Below the pieces are notes generated by a model. The model searched no databases. It was not told the origin of the DNA and saw nothing but the letters and a program-made list of their open reading frames with translations. A DNA stretch of 64,000 nt from Colias croceus (Eukaryota > Arthropoda > Insecta > Lepidoptera > Pieridae): positions 4,464,001 to 4,528,000 of the forward strand of contig NC_059539.1 of assembly GCF_905220415.1 (NCBI RefSeq), given 5' to 3'. Positions 25,978 to 36,960 of the stretch are shown here, in pieces. The translations under genes and the position numbers were made by a program. Position 1 is the first letter of the stretch; every line of letters begins with the position of its first letter.

Positions 25978-27873
25978 TTATATTGGTGCACTTGGCGATA
26001 GACTAGCGCGACTTCCTTCGGGAACAAGGGCGTTTTGGTCCCTCGCCAAGGCCATCCAAGGTAACTTGTGTCGTTCATCCTTTCCACCTTTGCACAAGGA
26101 CGAAGACTCTCTGGCCCATTCCGCTAAATAGAAAGCCGAACTCTTGGGCGCTCTCTTTGCTAGGAACTTGACTCTTGATGACAGGGGAATGACACCGCCG
26201 ACCATCCCGCGGTGCAACCATTCAATGGCGGATATACGCTTCACACAACGTGCCGTTCGAAACGCTCTCTTTTCCCTTGACATCCATAAGTCGACTGGGC
26301 CGGATGGAGTCTCCCCTATTGTGCTTAGGACATGTGCTCCTGAGTTGGCACCGGTTGTAACGCGTCTTTTTCGGCTCTCTTACGCCAAAGGCATTGTCCC
26401 GAATTCGTGGAAGACTGCTCTTGTCCACCCAATCCCTAAAAAAGCCGATCGCTCAAATCCGTCTAACTACAGACCGATCGCCATCACTTCTTTACTCTCC
26501 AAAATAATGGAATCCATTATTAACTGCCAGCTCATGAGGTATCTGGAGGAGAACCAGTTGTTAAGCGACCGGCAATACGGTTTCCGTAGTGGTCGCTCGA
26601 CTGGTGATCTTTTGGTGTACCTCACTCACAGATGGGCGGAGGCGGTTGAGAGTAAAGGGGAGGCATTGGCTGTAAGTTTGGATGTAGCGAAAGCCTTCGA
26701 TCGGGTCTGGCACAAGGCACTTCTAGCGAAATTACCATCTTTCGGACTTCCTGCAAGGTTATGCGATTGGGTTGCCAGCTTCCTGGAAGAGAGGAGCATT
26801 AAGGTCGTTATCGACGGTTCTTGCTCTAAGCCTCTTCATGTGAACGCTGGTGTCCCACAAGGCTGCGTGCTATCTCCTACACTGTTCCTTCTGCATATCA
26901 ATGATTTGTTACAAATCAGTAACATTCATTGCTGTGCAAACGACAGTACGGGGGATGCTCTTTATCCCGGCCGTGCAAACACCTCAAAGGAAAGCCTCAA
27001 TGAGAGTCGAAACAAACTTGTGTCTGAAGTCGAGTCTTCTCTCCAAGAAGTCTCGGAGTGGGGCGAACTTAATCTTGTCGAGTTCAATCCCCTAAAGACA
27101 CAGGTTTGCGCGTTTACCGCTAAAAAGACCCCATTTGTCGTAGAACCTCGGTTTAAGAGTACTCCCCTTAGTATATCGCCGAAAATCGGAATCCTTGGAG
27201 TTGAAATCTCGAGTGTCCGCAGTCATTTGGAAGCGAAAGCTAAATTAGCCTCTAAAAAACTTGGTGTGCTCAGTAGATCGAGACAGTACTTCAAGCCGGC
27301 CCACCGACTTCAGCTGTACAAGGCTCAGGTGCGACCGCATATGGAGTACTGTTCTCATCTCTGGGCCGGAGCCCCACAGTATCAACTCCTTCCACTTGAC
27401 CGCATCCAACGTCGAGCAGCTCGAATTGTCCATGACCGTAGGCTTTCCGATAGTCTCGATCCACTGTCAGTGCGGAGAGACGTTGCGTCTCTCTGTATAC
27501 TGTACAGAATCTACTACGGGGACTGCTCTGAGGAATTGTTCCACCTTATACCAGCCGCACAGTTCCACCACCGGACCACACGCCGTAAAAACCAGTTCCA
27601 TCCGCACCATCTGGATGGTTGGCGCTCCACCACTGTCCGCTTTACCCGTAACTTCCTTCCGCGTACGGTGAAACTGTGGAACGATCTGCCACCTGCGGTG
27701 TTCCCGAACAACTACGACATTGGGGCCTTCAAGAAAAGAGCTTATTTGTACATTAAAGGCCGGCAAAGCACCTGTAACACTCCTTGTGTTACAAGTGTTT
27801 ATGGGCGGTGGTGACCACTTAACATCAGGTGGCCCACCTGCTCCTTTGCTTGCTCTGACATTAAAAAAAAAAA
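25978..27873 (+). mobile_element. 5'-truncated, inactive Jockey/CR1-type LINE with poly(A) tail
   Basis: The element enters mid-reading frame at about 25978, so the ORF1, endonuclease and 5' part of ORF2 are missing. It continues through reverse transcriptase and the C-terminal region, ends with a stop after ...VYGRW, and has a short 3' tail containing CATCAGGTGGCCCACCTGCT and poly(A) at about 27861-27873. It interrupts the inverted-repeat element at 24900-28540. 5' truncation is normal for LINE insertions. No clear target duplication was found. Confidence 0.9.
25981..27814 (+). pseudogene. LINE reverse transcriptase ORF2 remnant with nonsense codon and dead active site
   Basis: This frame would have copied element RNA into DNA at the target site. 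The stretch upstream reads ...FWSLAKAIQGN...AHSAK, meets a TAG at 26129-26131, and then continues in the same frame as KAELLGALFARN; the codon was probably GAG. From there about 556 residues are open. Visible motifs are KSTGPDGVSP, NYRPIAITSLLSKIMESI, QYGFRSGRSTGDLL, VSLDVAKAFDRVWH and AGVPQGCVLSPTLF. The catalytic YADD box is CAND here (IHCCANDSTGDAL), losing the first catalytic Asp and the Tyr. The C-terminal region (HMEYCSHLWAGAPQ, LDRIQRRAARIV, FLPRTVKLWNDLP) is the usual lepidopteran LINE tail domain. The coding sequence is GC-rich compared with its surroundings. Confidence 0.92.
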
Positions 27874-28540
27874 ATTACCTTTGTTATTTTTAAGTTAATT
27901 TGAGCTCGGCTATGTAAGAGCCATTCGTCGGAGATGCTTTTTTATTTTGTTTTTGATTTTGTGATGCTTATGTTATGTGCTATTAATACGTCAAATAAAG
28001 ACTGATTTGATAAATATTGATGTCTTCTAATTATTTACATCCCTAAAGCAAAATTTGGGGCAAAGCAAGTTTCAGTATCTTATGCAAAATATTTCCGTTA
28101 CAAAATTTAACTTAATACAGTTTTGCATACTGTTAATTTTTATTCGGTAGCTCCTTACACAGTATTTACCTATATTTTTTCCCTAAAACTTTTGCTTGTG
28201 ACATTTTTCTTCGATGTATATAACATTTAAATTAGAATTACGTCATTTATGCTCAAGCAAAAAATTCAAGTATTTACACTTATGCCATTTTTCCTGTTTA
28301 CAAAATAAAAACCATTTGAGGATAAGCGACAGTAAATTGTATTTTGCGCTATATAATGGAAAAATAAAAACGTCATTTAATAAGTACTAAATTCAATGCT
28401 ATATTGTATACATCTCCAGCTTTTTGGGGTCTATACAATTTTTTTTATGAATTTTTTTTTTATATTTTTCACTTTAAACCACTCTCATGAACAATTTTAT
28501 AGGTGGCGGTTATCCTTTATTGGCTGTAAAGCATCGATAT

Positions 28541-29214
28541 AATGTACAAATAAAAGCAATTTTAATCATTATTATGTGTGTTATATACATTTAGAATTAT
28601 TGTTTTATATGTTGATTATAATTTACATTTAAAATTAAATGGTTGTTTCTATAATACGATGTTTCGCAGAAATATTATACATAACTACCTACTCTTCTAT
28701 GGCAAAAAAATTATGATTGATTTTTTCGGAAAAAAACTAAAACATATATAAACAGAAGATGAATTATTACTAAATACCTCATATTAATAAAAACAATTCA
28801 AAATCACATTTGCGTTCATAATAACATCTTAAACTTTTATTATAACCAATAAAATATAGGTATCAAAAGCTCCTAATTATCGTAACTAATTACAACTAAA
28901 CCTGAATAAAAATCAGAAGACATTACGGTTTTCTTCTTCTTACGGATCATTGTTCTTATTTCATTAATAATAATTATTACCGAAGGTCCCAATAAACAAT
29001 ATTCTCATCGATATTCGACGGAGGATTCTTATTTCTTATACAGTAGGTATGTTATTCTTATTTGTTAGAAGTTAACCACACTTAACCATCACATACCTAC
29101 ATCATACCTTTTATAGATTTTGGATTTTTGTTGTTAGTGTGTAAACTAACAATTTTTAATGTATGTTAAAATATTTATGCCTAATAGTAGATGCTTTATA
29201 TTTTTGTACCAACT
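28541..29214. other. AT-rich DNA, nothing recognised
   Basis: No open frame of note, no repeat ends. Confidence 0.3.
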
Positions 29215-29400
29215 GTTAGTCGCGGCTTCGCCCGCGTGGAAATAGCAAATTCTCATAAGTGTCCGTTGTTTCATCGTGGTTACAGTAGCATATTTTATTA
29301 CTCTCAAGCCTCCTAACTATATCCACACACAAAAATTATAATTACCATAACATCACTCGGTCGCTCGACAGTTGTGACTTAAAAGAAAGACCAACAAACA
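29215..29400 (+). repeat. CCCGCG-type repeat remnant
   Basis: Starts GTTAGTCGCGGCTTCGCCCG, the usual opening of this lepidopteran repeat class, then diverges into sequence with ACCAACAAACAAACACGTTT near its end. It is a different subfamily from the 3290-3516 copy. Confidence 0.5.
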
Positions 29401-29921
29401 AACACGTTTTCGTATTACTTTCAATTTATAACATCATAAATATTTGATATTTAGATACGTCTTGATAAAGTTATTATAATTACTGATGCACAATGCATAT
29501 ACATATTTTAAGACTGAAATTTTATAATTACATCCTATTAATTAAGGCTCAGGCTTAACAATAGGAAGGAGTATAATAGAATACAATTAAGGCACCAAAT
29601 ACTGCTATTCAAAGTGCAAAACTTTATAAAAATAAAACTTATAAAAAGTACCTTCCTTCAATTCAATTACATCGGCACTCAAGCCTTGCGAATCGTAAAT
29701 TATGACCGGTGTGTCGATGTAAAGCTCCTTTGTTATAGCTTTATACATACTCTTTTATTTTAAGCCGAACTCTTATCGTGGGTAAATTAAATCATTCATT
29801 ATTAGGTACCCTTTTAATGAAATATAATATCCTTTACTAAGAGACAGAATATTTATTATTTAATACATTTTTTCAATAAAATATTAAATTGTGAACATGT
29901 TATGTACTTCTTTTACTCTCC

Positions 29922-30089
29922 TACTACTACTACTACTACTACTTACGTACTACTTCTTAGCCTATAAGCCTTCCTCGATAAATGGGGTATCTAACACCGA
30001 AATAATTTTTCGAATCGGACCAGTAGTTCCCGAGATTAGCGCGTTCAAACAAACAAACAAACTCTTCAGCTTTATAATATTAGTATAGA
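29922..30089 (+). repeat. Retrotransposon 3'-end fragment with (CTA)n tract
   Basis: A (CTA)n microsatellite at 29922-29943 leads into AGCCTATAAGCCTTCCTCGA and GAATCGGACCAGTAGTTCCC. It ends TTTATAATATTAGTATAGAT after an (AAACA) run. This ordered set is a common lepidopteran LINE/SINE 3' end. It has a short open frame (29891-30088), which is not a gene. Confidence 0.6.
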
Positions 30090-30250
30090 TGAAAGGTTAT
30101 CTACAATGTTTTATAAAATTATACCTATAAATACATAATATCTTTTCCGTAGATACGGTTGACATGCTAAAAGAAAAAAAAAATACTGAATGTTTACAGT
30201 TGACAGAAAAGAAGAGATAAATGTTCAGTGGGCTAACTACATTATTATAT

Positions 30251-30293
30251 AACTAGCTTTCGGCCCGCGGCTTCACCCGCTTTGTCTAAAACC
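30251..30293 (+). repeat. CCCGCGG-type repeat, 5' fragment only
   Basis: ACTAGCTTTCGGCCCGCGGC followed by TTCACCCGCTTTGTC; the rest of the repeat is absent or unrecognisable. Confidence 0.5.
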
Positions 30294-30357
30294 TAATAAA
30301 TTATATAAACCTTCCTCTTGAATCACTCTAGGTATCTATTAATAAACCGCATCAAAA

Positions 30358-31630
30358 TTACACTGGTCTGCAAAAAAATTTTTTTTCGCGCTCCTTCTTA
30401 TTTTTGCACAAGATTATTATAGAAGTGATACTTCTGAACAGAAATTAAGTTTTAAATAATTTGTATCACGTCTAGATTTTTTGTAGTTTAATTAGAAAGA
30501 AACCCATTTTTTGTTCTAAGAATACATCGTTATTTTAATAATTAGGTTTGAATATTACAAATAATGTCAAGAAAACTATTAAAAACTATAAGATAATATA
30601 ATTACGCATTATATACATTGTTTCAATTAGTAGTTTTCTTTTCTTTTAATATTTTATAAGGAGTTTCGCGACGAATCGATCAAGTAAAATCATCAATCTT
30701 TACTGCCAACTTATTATCTATATTTTACTATATTTTCAGTTAGCTTTTCCGTATCTCCTCTCAAACTTCTGGTGAAATGTTTCATAGTGGTCACCGGATA
30801 CTCTTTTTACAGCTTTAGTCTGCTTAATTTCATAATTTAATTCTTATCTAGGCTCCCGCATTTGCATTCCCTAGAGACCACACTAAAGACTCGCGCTTTC
30901 GATGTTGCGTCGTTTAAAAATTCATAACACGTGATTCAATTTTGCTTTATGGTTGAAATTATTCACAAATTTTCATCAATATAAATCAGTACAATATAAA
31001 AATTTTACCAAATTATTAGGATAAAATCATCAACCGTCACCTTAAAACTTTACTTTGAACTGAGCGCAGCGGAGTCATGATGAGAACTACGGAAGCCCAA
31101 AAATTCCCTTCAAATTAGTGTAAAAATAATGTCTTCAGTAGATATCGTTCTAGTTTTATAAATTCAAGTCATTTTTGTGATGAAAAATATCATAAAGACC
31201 GAATAAAATAGCATTATTGCAAGAGAGACTACTAAACAATACAGAATTTTGAGGTATTTAAAAACGACAATAAAAAAAAAATTTAGACGTGATACAAAAA
31301 AACTGAAAGCAGATCTAGATTCAGCATGTTAAGATCTCCATGTCTATACATCTATACAAATATTATAAAGAGGAAAGGTTTGATTTTTTGTTTGTTTGTT
31401 TGTTTGTATGAATTGAATAGGCTCCGAAACTACTTGGCAGATTTGAAAAATTCTTTCACCATTCGAAAGCTACATTATCCACGAGTAACATAGGCTAGGT
31501 TTTATCCCTGAAATCCCACGGGAACGGGAACTATGCGGGTTTTTCTTTGAAAACGCGGGCGAAGCCGCGGGCGGAAAGCTAGTTTATCATATTTTTATTC
31601 AAAGGAGGATTTCTTTGCAGACCAGTGTTA
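30358..31630. mobile_element. CACTA-like non-autonomous transposon with 3-bp TTA target duplication, interrupted by a retro-repeat
   Basis: The body 30361-31627 starts CACTGGTCTGCAAAAAAATT and its right end is the complement of CACTGGTCTGCAAAGAAAT. TTA flanks both sides (30358-30360 and 31628-31630). A second, subterminal inverted pair TTGTATCACGTCTAGATTTT (30461) and the complement of TGTATCACGTCTAAATTTTT (about 31278-31298) lies about 100 bp inside each end once the retro-repeat nested in the right arm (about 31349-31586) is discounted. CACTG termini, 3-bp duplication and subterminal repeats fit EnSpm/CACTA-class elements. No transposase frame is present. Confidence 0.72.
31349..31586 (-). 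repeat. CCCGCGG-type lepidopteran repeat nested in the CACTA-like element
   Basis: On the minus strand it reads ACTAGCTTTCCGCCCGCGGC, then GCGGGTTTTCAAAG-type sequence, CCCGTGGGATTTCAGGGATA, and ends in a (CAAA)n tract and TTATAATATTTGTATAGAT. It separates the right end of the CACTA-like element from its subterminal repeat, so it inserted after that element. Confidence 0.7.
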
Positions 31631-33589
31631 TTTGCAATTAGTTTTAAAGATTTACATAAAAGCATACATAGAGAGAACGACTTTGTTTTATACTATGTAG
31701 CTATGTAACTAGTGATATAATTTATAAATATTAACTCATAATAATAATACCTACGTATTGGAAAAACAATACGAAGAATTTTATTATGATCTATAAATGA
31801 GGCAATTAGCGACTAATTAAGTAATATTTTCGCTTATTATCTAAGATAATCCGTGAATACACGGAAGCGAATGTTTCTATTAAATGTAATACGATACAAT
31901 ATGTAGGTATTAAAGATTCTGTTGAGATAAAAATTTTACCTTTTTAAAGCACAAAATATATACCTAAATTGGAAAATTATCAGACAATCAAATAATATTT
32001 TTATTATTGTAACCGTAGTTTCTCATCCTTTTCTATTGCATGTTAGAAAGCAGCTTACTTATATTATTATCAATGCGAAAGTTTGTGAGAATGAGTGTGT
32101 GTTTGTCAAGAAGAGTAATCTGCACGGCTTTGGATGAAACTTTACAGTAATAATGGTCATCAGAACAAAACATGAGCTACAGAAATACATAATTTTGCCT
32201 GCAAGTTCACTCTCGGGTAAAACTGCGAGTAACAGCTATTGTATAATAATTTAAATTGTATGATTTTGTAGAGTTCTGTCGTTTTGACTATGTACACAAT
32301 AGTTGTTAACTTAAATAACATAAAATAATAATTAGTTAGATATAACTATATAGTTGTATTTAAACATAAATTCTCAATGTGTTTGTCGTGAAAATTAATA
32401 AAGCTTTGATCGTTCAGCACTCCCACTCTCTAACTAGAAATTTGCTACTGTGTTTCGTCCGATTAATGTGTGAGGATAAATTATTAATCAAAATAGGTAT
32501 ATTATTTTATCTTTCGTAGCGGATATTTGTTATTATGTAAAAATATATTGAATGTAGGTTGCACACGGAAATGTATATAACAATATATTGACTCTACGTG
32601 TAGGCGGACATAATATACACTAATCAATAATCAGTGAACGTTAAAATTAAGAGTGATGTATGGATTATCTATATTTAGCGTTACTGATTTACGGCTGCGT
32701 TTGATAACGTTATAAATATTGCCGCGGGCATTTGCCTTAAAGCTACTTCAATGCAAGTCAATCGAATTTAATATAAGTACAGCCGCTTGAACAAAAAAGT
32801 TTTTAGGTCAGAATGTGGAATTAACTACTGGATAGTTAATATTTTTATATGGTTCTTATGTTTTTATGGGCGGGACTTTTATGGATCGTACACCTGGGTT
32901 AAGGAGCTTAAGAGATATTGTCTGAAAAATTTATTAGTGTTATCATAATGAAAATAATTGCGTCGCCATCTCAATATATTTAATTTTTTTGTTTAAAAAA
33001 AGAGCGAGATTTTTTATAGATATGAGATATAGGTTGTATATGTCATTATTTCAAATTGTTATTGATAAAATTATAAAAAAATCGTGTTTTCTCTATAAGA
33101 TATTATTTACCTACCCTACATGAAATTATCAAAAAAATTATTTTAATCAAAAACATAGCACATACCAAATACCATCATATTGTTCATAAAGAATTAAAAA
33201 GTATTTTGACTTGAAATTACTTATAAGAGATAACCCGATACATTTTTAGTAAAAAAACGGTACAAGAAGATAATGTGATGAATTATTATTGTGCCGCGTT
33301 CCCTCCATATTAATGTTTTTGCCCCGCTTCAAAACAAACTGATAAACAACTCTCGCGTCTTATCAATTCTAGAACTAACTCACCCTTCTCTTTTTACTCG
33401 GTTTTTCCGATGTATGCACGTGATTCTTCCCTCGGATATTCATTTTTATTAATTAAGTTCACTACAGTATCAATACATTTCACTATATCACAAAGTTATA
33501 TACATTATGTAGAGTTTATGATTTTTTAAATTTGAACGGAGTAAAATCACTAACACAGCACTTTTCTTTCGCACAAATCCGTAAGAAAG
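31631..33589. other. AT-rich desert with one degenerate repeat
   Basis: At about 32066-32240 a decayed copy is visible (ATGCGAAAGTTTGTGAGAAT, AAGAAGAGTAATCTGCACGG, TTTGGATGAAACTTTACAG). It resembles the 3' portion of the AAAGTTTGTGAG-type lepidopteran repeats in reverse. Nothing else was recognised. Confidence 0.35.
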
Positions 33590-33785
33590 TGATTGTTCGA
33601 TGCATATTAAGTAACACCAAACGTGCGTGATACTGAAAGTCCGTACGCAGTATACGCGAGTATGAGCTTGCGTAGGGGAACGTCTCGCTACGATAGGAAA
33701 CTCAATTTGAGTGTTGTGGACTGTGGTCCTGTGGCGCTCTGCCTGCGCCGCACGCGTCCCGCCCGCGCCCCGCCACCATCCAAAT
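33590..33785 (-). promoter_or_regulatory. CpG-rich island; candidate promoter or enhancer
   Basis: The strongest CpG block in the desert, with CTGCCTGCGCCGCACGCGTC and CCCGCCCGCGCCCCGCCACC. On the minus strand a TTTCAGTATC motif resembling an arthropod initiator (TCAGT) lies just downstream of the GC block, at about 33625-33635, and is followed by GCACGTTTGG. This could be the distant transcription start of the receptor kinase at 5.7-8.9 kb, or the start of a non-coding RNA. No splice-supported coding exon was found. Confidence 0.3.
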
Positions 33786-35036
33786 AGATCACATTGTTTG
33801 CTTTCTTCTTAATTAATTCTTTTGTTTATTTCACTGTCAACACACAATAGCCAATTTTCATCTAAATATCAATGACACGAGAGATATAGAGACTTTCAAT
33901 TTAAATCAAATAATTTTATTGATTTCATATGGCATTTTGTTTATTTAATTAATTATATTAATATATATCTTACGATGAAAGGATTAATGAACGATTGTTT
34001 AATAATTTTCACCACATTTTCCGGGCCGCGAAGTCGTACGGTTGCTTTTAATGGGATTATTAATCATGCTGCATAATTTTAATCGTGATAAATATGAATA
34101 CTAAATAAAGTTCTCACTTACACTGAACATGAAGAAGAGTCAAATGTTAATAGCAAGAACTTTGCATAATATATTAATTGATTAAAATTATTATTAATGA
34201 TTATAAATATCAGTTAAACGTGTACGTATGTATTAGTTACAAAACAGTTTGTTATGATAAACCTTTGGAATATAAGAGATGAAAATAAGATGCATAAATG
34301 CATGCAAAATAATGATGTCATAAATGCATTGTACCCAAATATTATTAATTATTTATTTATGTAGATTATACATAATGTACCAATGTATACAATTGGCAAA
34401 CATAACTACTTATAATAAATGATAAGAAACATTATTTACTTGAACTAAAACTACGACAGCCTTCGCAAAGCCGTCATGTAACCTACAAAAGAAGTAGAAT
34501 TTTCAATTTCAACATAAAATTAAATATTTGCACTTAACACGCGAGTTGCAAATTAGCATTGGAGTAACCTGAGAATACAGGCACTTCTCACATAATTTGC
34601 CTATTGCTTAGTTCTTTAGAACGCGAAATAACAAGGTTTACATATAAATGCAGGCTCTGATGGATAATTTTCACTTAGTGCCGCTTACGTCGCTATCGCT
34701 AAAAGCTAATGACTACAACAAGTTTGTAATAAACGTCGGGTTGCATTGACGCCGCATACAAATTGAACGTCTCCACCTATGTCACTTTAAAATATAAACG
34801 TGTAAAGTTACGCACTTTGCGGCATTATTTTATGGCTCATAAACACTCAAGATCACTTTATTTATGATTTGGTAAAGTATTCGTTAATAATTACTTTATT
34901 AATCAACATTCTATCTTTCATAGTATATTGAATAGGTAATTGAATAAGAAATAGGTAGATAATTTAAATGAGCTCTATGTTGAATTTAATATATATATAT
35001 ATATCTAAATAAATTTTCATTGTTTATCATTGGGAT
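33786..35036. other. AT-rich desert, nothing recognised
   Basis: Contains an (AT)n run at about 34989-35004. No gene or clear repeat. Confidence 0.3.
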
Positions 35037-35370
35037 ATACATATGGAGACGACACCGCCTACATCACTTATGTTCCGCTCACCATAAGCCATATGGCTGA
35101 ACTGCACTCAGTCGCTTGCTCGCTCATAGGCGCGAACGTCACGCTCATTTTTTATTTGTTTTAAAGTGAAACGCATCAAATATGCCTTCGTGTGTATTAC
35201 GATATTGCACAAATAATACGGAAAAGTGCAAAGGAATAACTTTTTATCGGAAAGTACCTAACCTATACTTAGATAATAATTTTTAAAACTTAGTTAGAGC
35301 AAAAAAATGCGCCCCGCGCCGCCGCGCTTGGCGCACAGATTTTGTTCGTGGTGTCTCCTCCATACGTAGT
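35037..35370 (+). mobile_element. Short inverted-repeat element carrying a THAP-like start
   Basis: Left TACATATGGAGACGACACC (about 35038-35056) and the complement of the right end TACGTATGGAGGAGACACC (about 35349-35367) match at most positions, giving terminal inverted repeats around 330 bp. Inside, an ATG at 35182 opens MPSCVLRYCTNNTEKCKGIT followed by FYRKVP, and it stops after 34 residues. The spacing Cys-x4-Cys, Asn and the 'KGITF' hydrophobic core resemble the N-terminal half of a THAP zinc finger. THAP domains head P-element-type transposases. The distal zinc ligands are absent, so it is a remnant or only a first exon. Confidence 0.45.
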
Positions 35371-36369
35371 AATATGATCTCAATGTTGTTTATGAAACTT
35401 AATCAAACTTTGTAGGTATGCCAACTTTACTGAATTTAACACAAAATACACAAACATTAGCCTCAGTCTTCGTTTTGGCCAAGTTTTGGCACATATGCAA
35501 AAATATATGTGAAATGAAACAAAATTTCTCATTCACTATAATATACCCAGAAAGATAGACATAAAATTTTTGTTTACAATAACAAAATATTTACATACAA
35601 AACATTTTCGATAACTCACGTAAAAAGGATTGGTTAGAATCAGGGATTTCAAATGGAAAATCAAGATTGAAAAGAAATGGTACAAACAAGATTGTATGAT
35701 ATTATTTAAATAAGCAACGAGTTTTTTTTCGTATTAGCCAACGGCGATCATATTTCATAAGAATACTCATATGCCGTGACGTCTTAATAAAACTTTATAA
35801 AATAAATAAAACGTCCTCGTTGATTTATTGATCTGTGCGTCTCTCATCGATGCATGATGGATGAAAAATTGACCCGCTAATTACAATGCATTGTCTATGG
35901 TATATCTACGAATGATTTATCATCATAGGTACTTCATACTAAAAATGTTATAAGCGCGAAATTTTATAAATAAACAGGGTTACTTGTAAAACACCAGCAA
36001 CCTCGCAGGACAAGATAGCTAACATCATAAGTAACAACATTTGTTCTACGACTTTTAATAATTTGTTAGATTTTATTTTCATACAAAAATAAATGTTCAT
36101 TTAATTTTCCGTTTGAATATTATAAACTCTACGCGCATTCCAAAAAATACGTAAACAAGAAGCGAACGGGAGGGGAAAGGGGGCGTGGCGTCGTCCTTTC
36201 GATAATGAATAAAACATAGACTTACAAATGTTAGGAGAGTACAATAAAAGCTTAAAAAATCATTTAAAAATAATTTATTGCGTTATGCCAAAAGTCGTAG
36301 ATCAAAATGTTGTTATTTATGATGTTAGCTATCTTGTCCTGCGAGGTTGCCGGTGTTTTACAAATAACC

Positions 36370-36550
36370 CTGTATATGGATGGATGGATCTAAGGATATT
36401 TTGTTACTCTTTCACGTAAAAACTACAGAACGGATTTGGATGAAACATTATATTATGAATATAGCTTATTATAGAGAAAACAAATGAGCTATAGAAATAG
36501 TTGATTTTGCTCAGGTTCTTCCGCAGGTGAAACAGCGCGGCACAGCTAGT
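36370..36550 (-). repeat. Degenerate CTAGCTGTG...-type retro-repeat
   Basis: On the minus strand it starts ACTAGCTGTGCCGCGCTGTT and contains GTTTCATCCAAATCCGTTCT and TTTTACGTGAAAGAGTAACA. These correspond to the 'AATCGGTTC...GTGAAAGAGTAAC' core of better preserved copies. Confidence 0.55.
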
Positions 36551-36714
36551 ATTCAATTATGATGAAAAAAATATACGACTATAATATGTATGTATGTATG
36601 TACTGACAAAGTTATTATGAATATCGATTTTGTTAATGGTTAGTCATACAAAATTTAATTCAAAGTTCATTAGAAACTATTTATGTGCGTCGCCTTTATT
36701 TTATAGAAAGATAA

Positions 36715-36960
36715 ACTAGTTGACCCTGCAAACGTTGCCAGGACATTCTTATCATTTAGGAGTATTAACGAATGTTTATGACTTATTCTCAGACTTACCA
36801 AATAGACACAAAAAATATCATAAAAATTTGAAGATTTTAGTTACAAACATGAGATGTCAGTTTTTTGGATGTAAATGAAACACATAATTACGAAAGTATG
36901 TCTGACACGCTTTTACACATAATACAGCACGAAAAGCTTACAAACAAACAATAATGTTTC
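36715..36960 (+). repeat. Probable retrotransposon 3' fragment (TTGACCCTGCAAACG type)
   Basis: Begins ACTAGTTGACCCTGCAAACG, an opening shared by a lepidopteran retro-repeat class. It contains a TATTCTCAGACTTACC stretch and a late CACATAATTACGAAAGTATG. Decayed, non-coding. Confidence 0.4.

Larger units (their letters stand above)
24900..28540. mobile_element. Inverted-repeat-bounded element of unknown family, interrupted by a LINE
   Basis: Left end 24900-24936 and the complement of right end 28504-28540 match over about 37 bp with 5 mismatches. Shared blocks are ATATCGATG, TTACAGCCAA, GGATAA and CGCCA. A TA dinucleotide can be read on both outer edges, so a TA target duplication is possible but not proven. 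Removing the LINE at 25978-27873 leaves about 1.74 kb of AT-rich, non-coding sequence with recurrent GATAAGCG/CGCTTAT motifs. It is probably an old non-autonomous DNA transposon into which the LINE later jumped. Confidence 0.5.

Noticed and set aside
26144..27814. Intact LINE reverse transcriptase gene starting at 26144
   Set aside because: That start is an internal TTG after an in-frame TAG; the element is 5'-truncated and its catalytic box is mutated.
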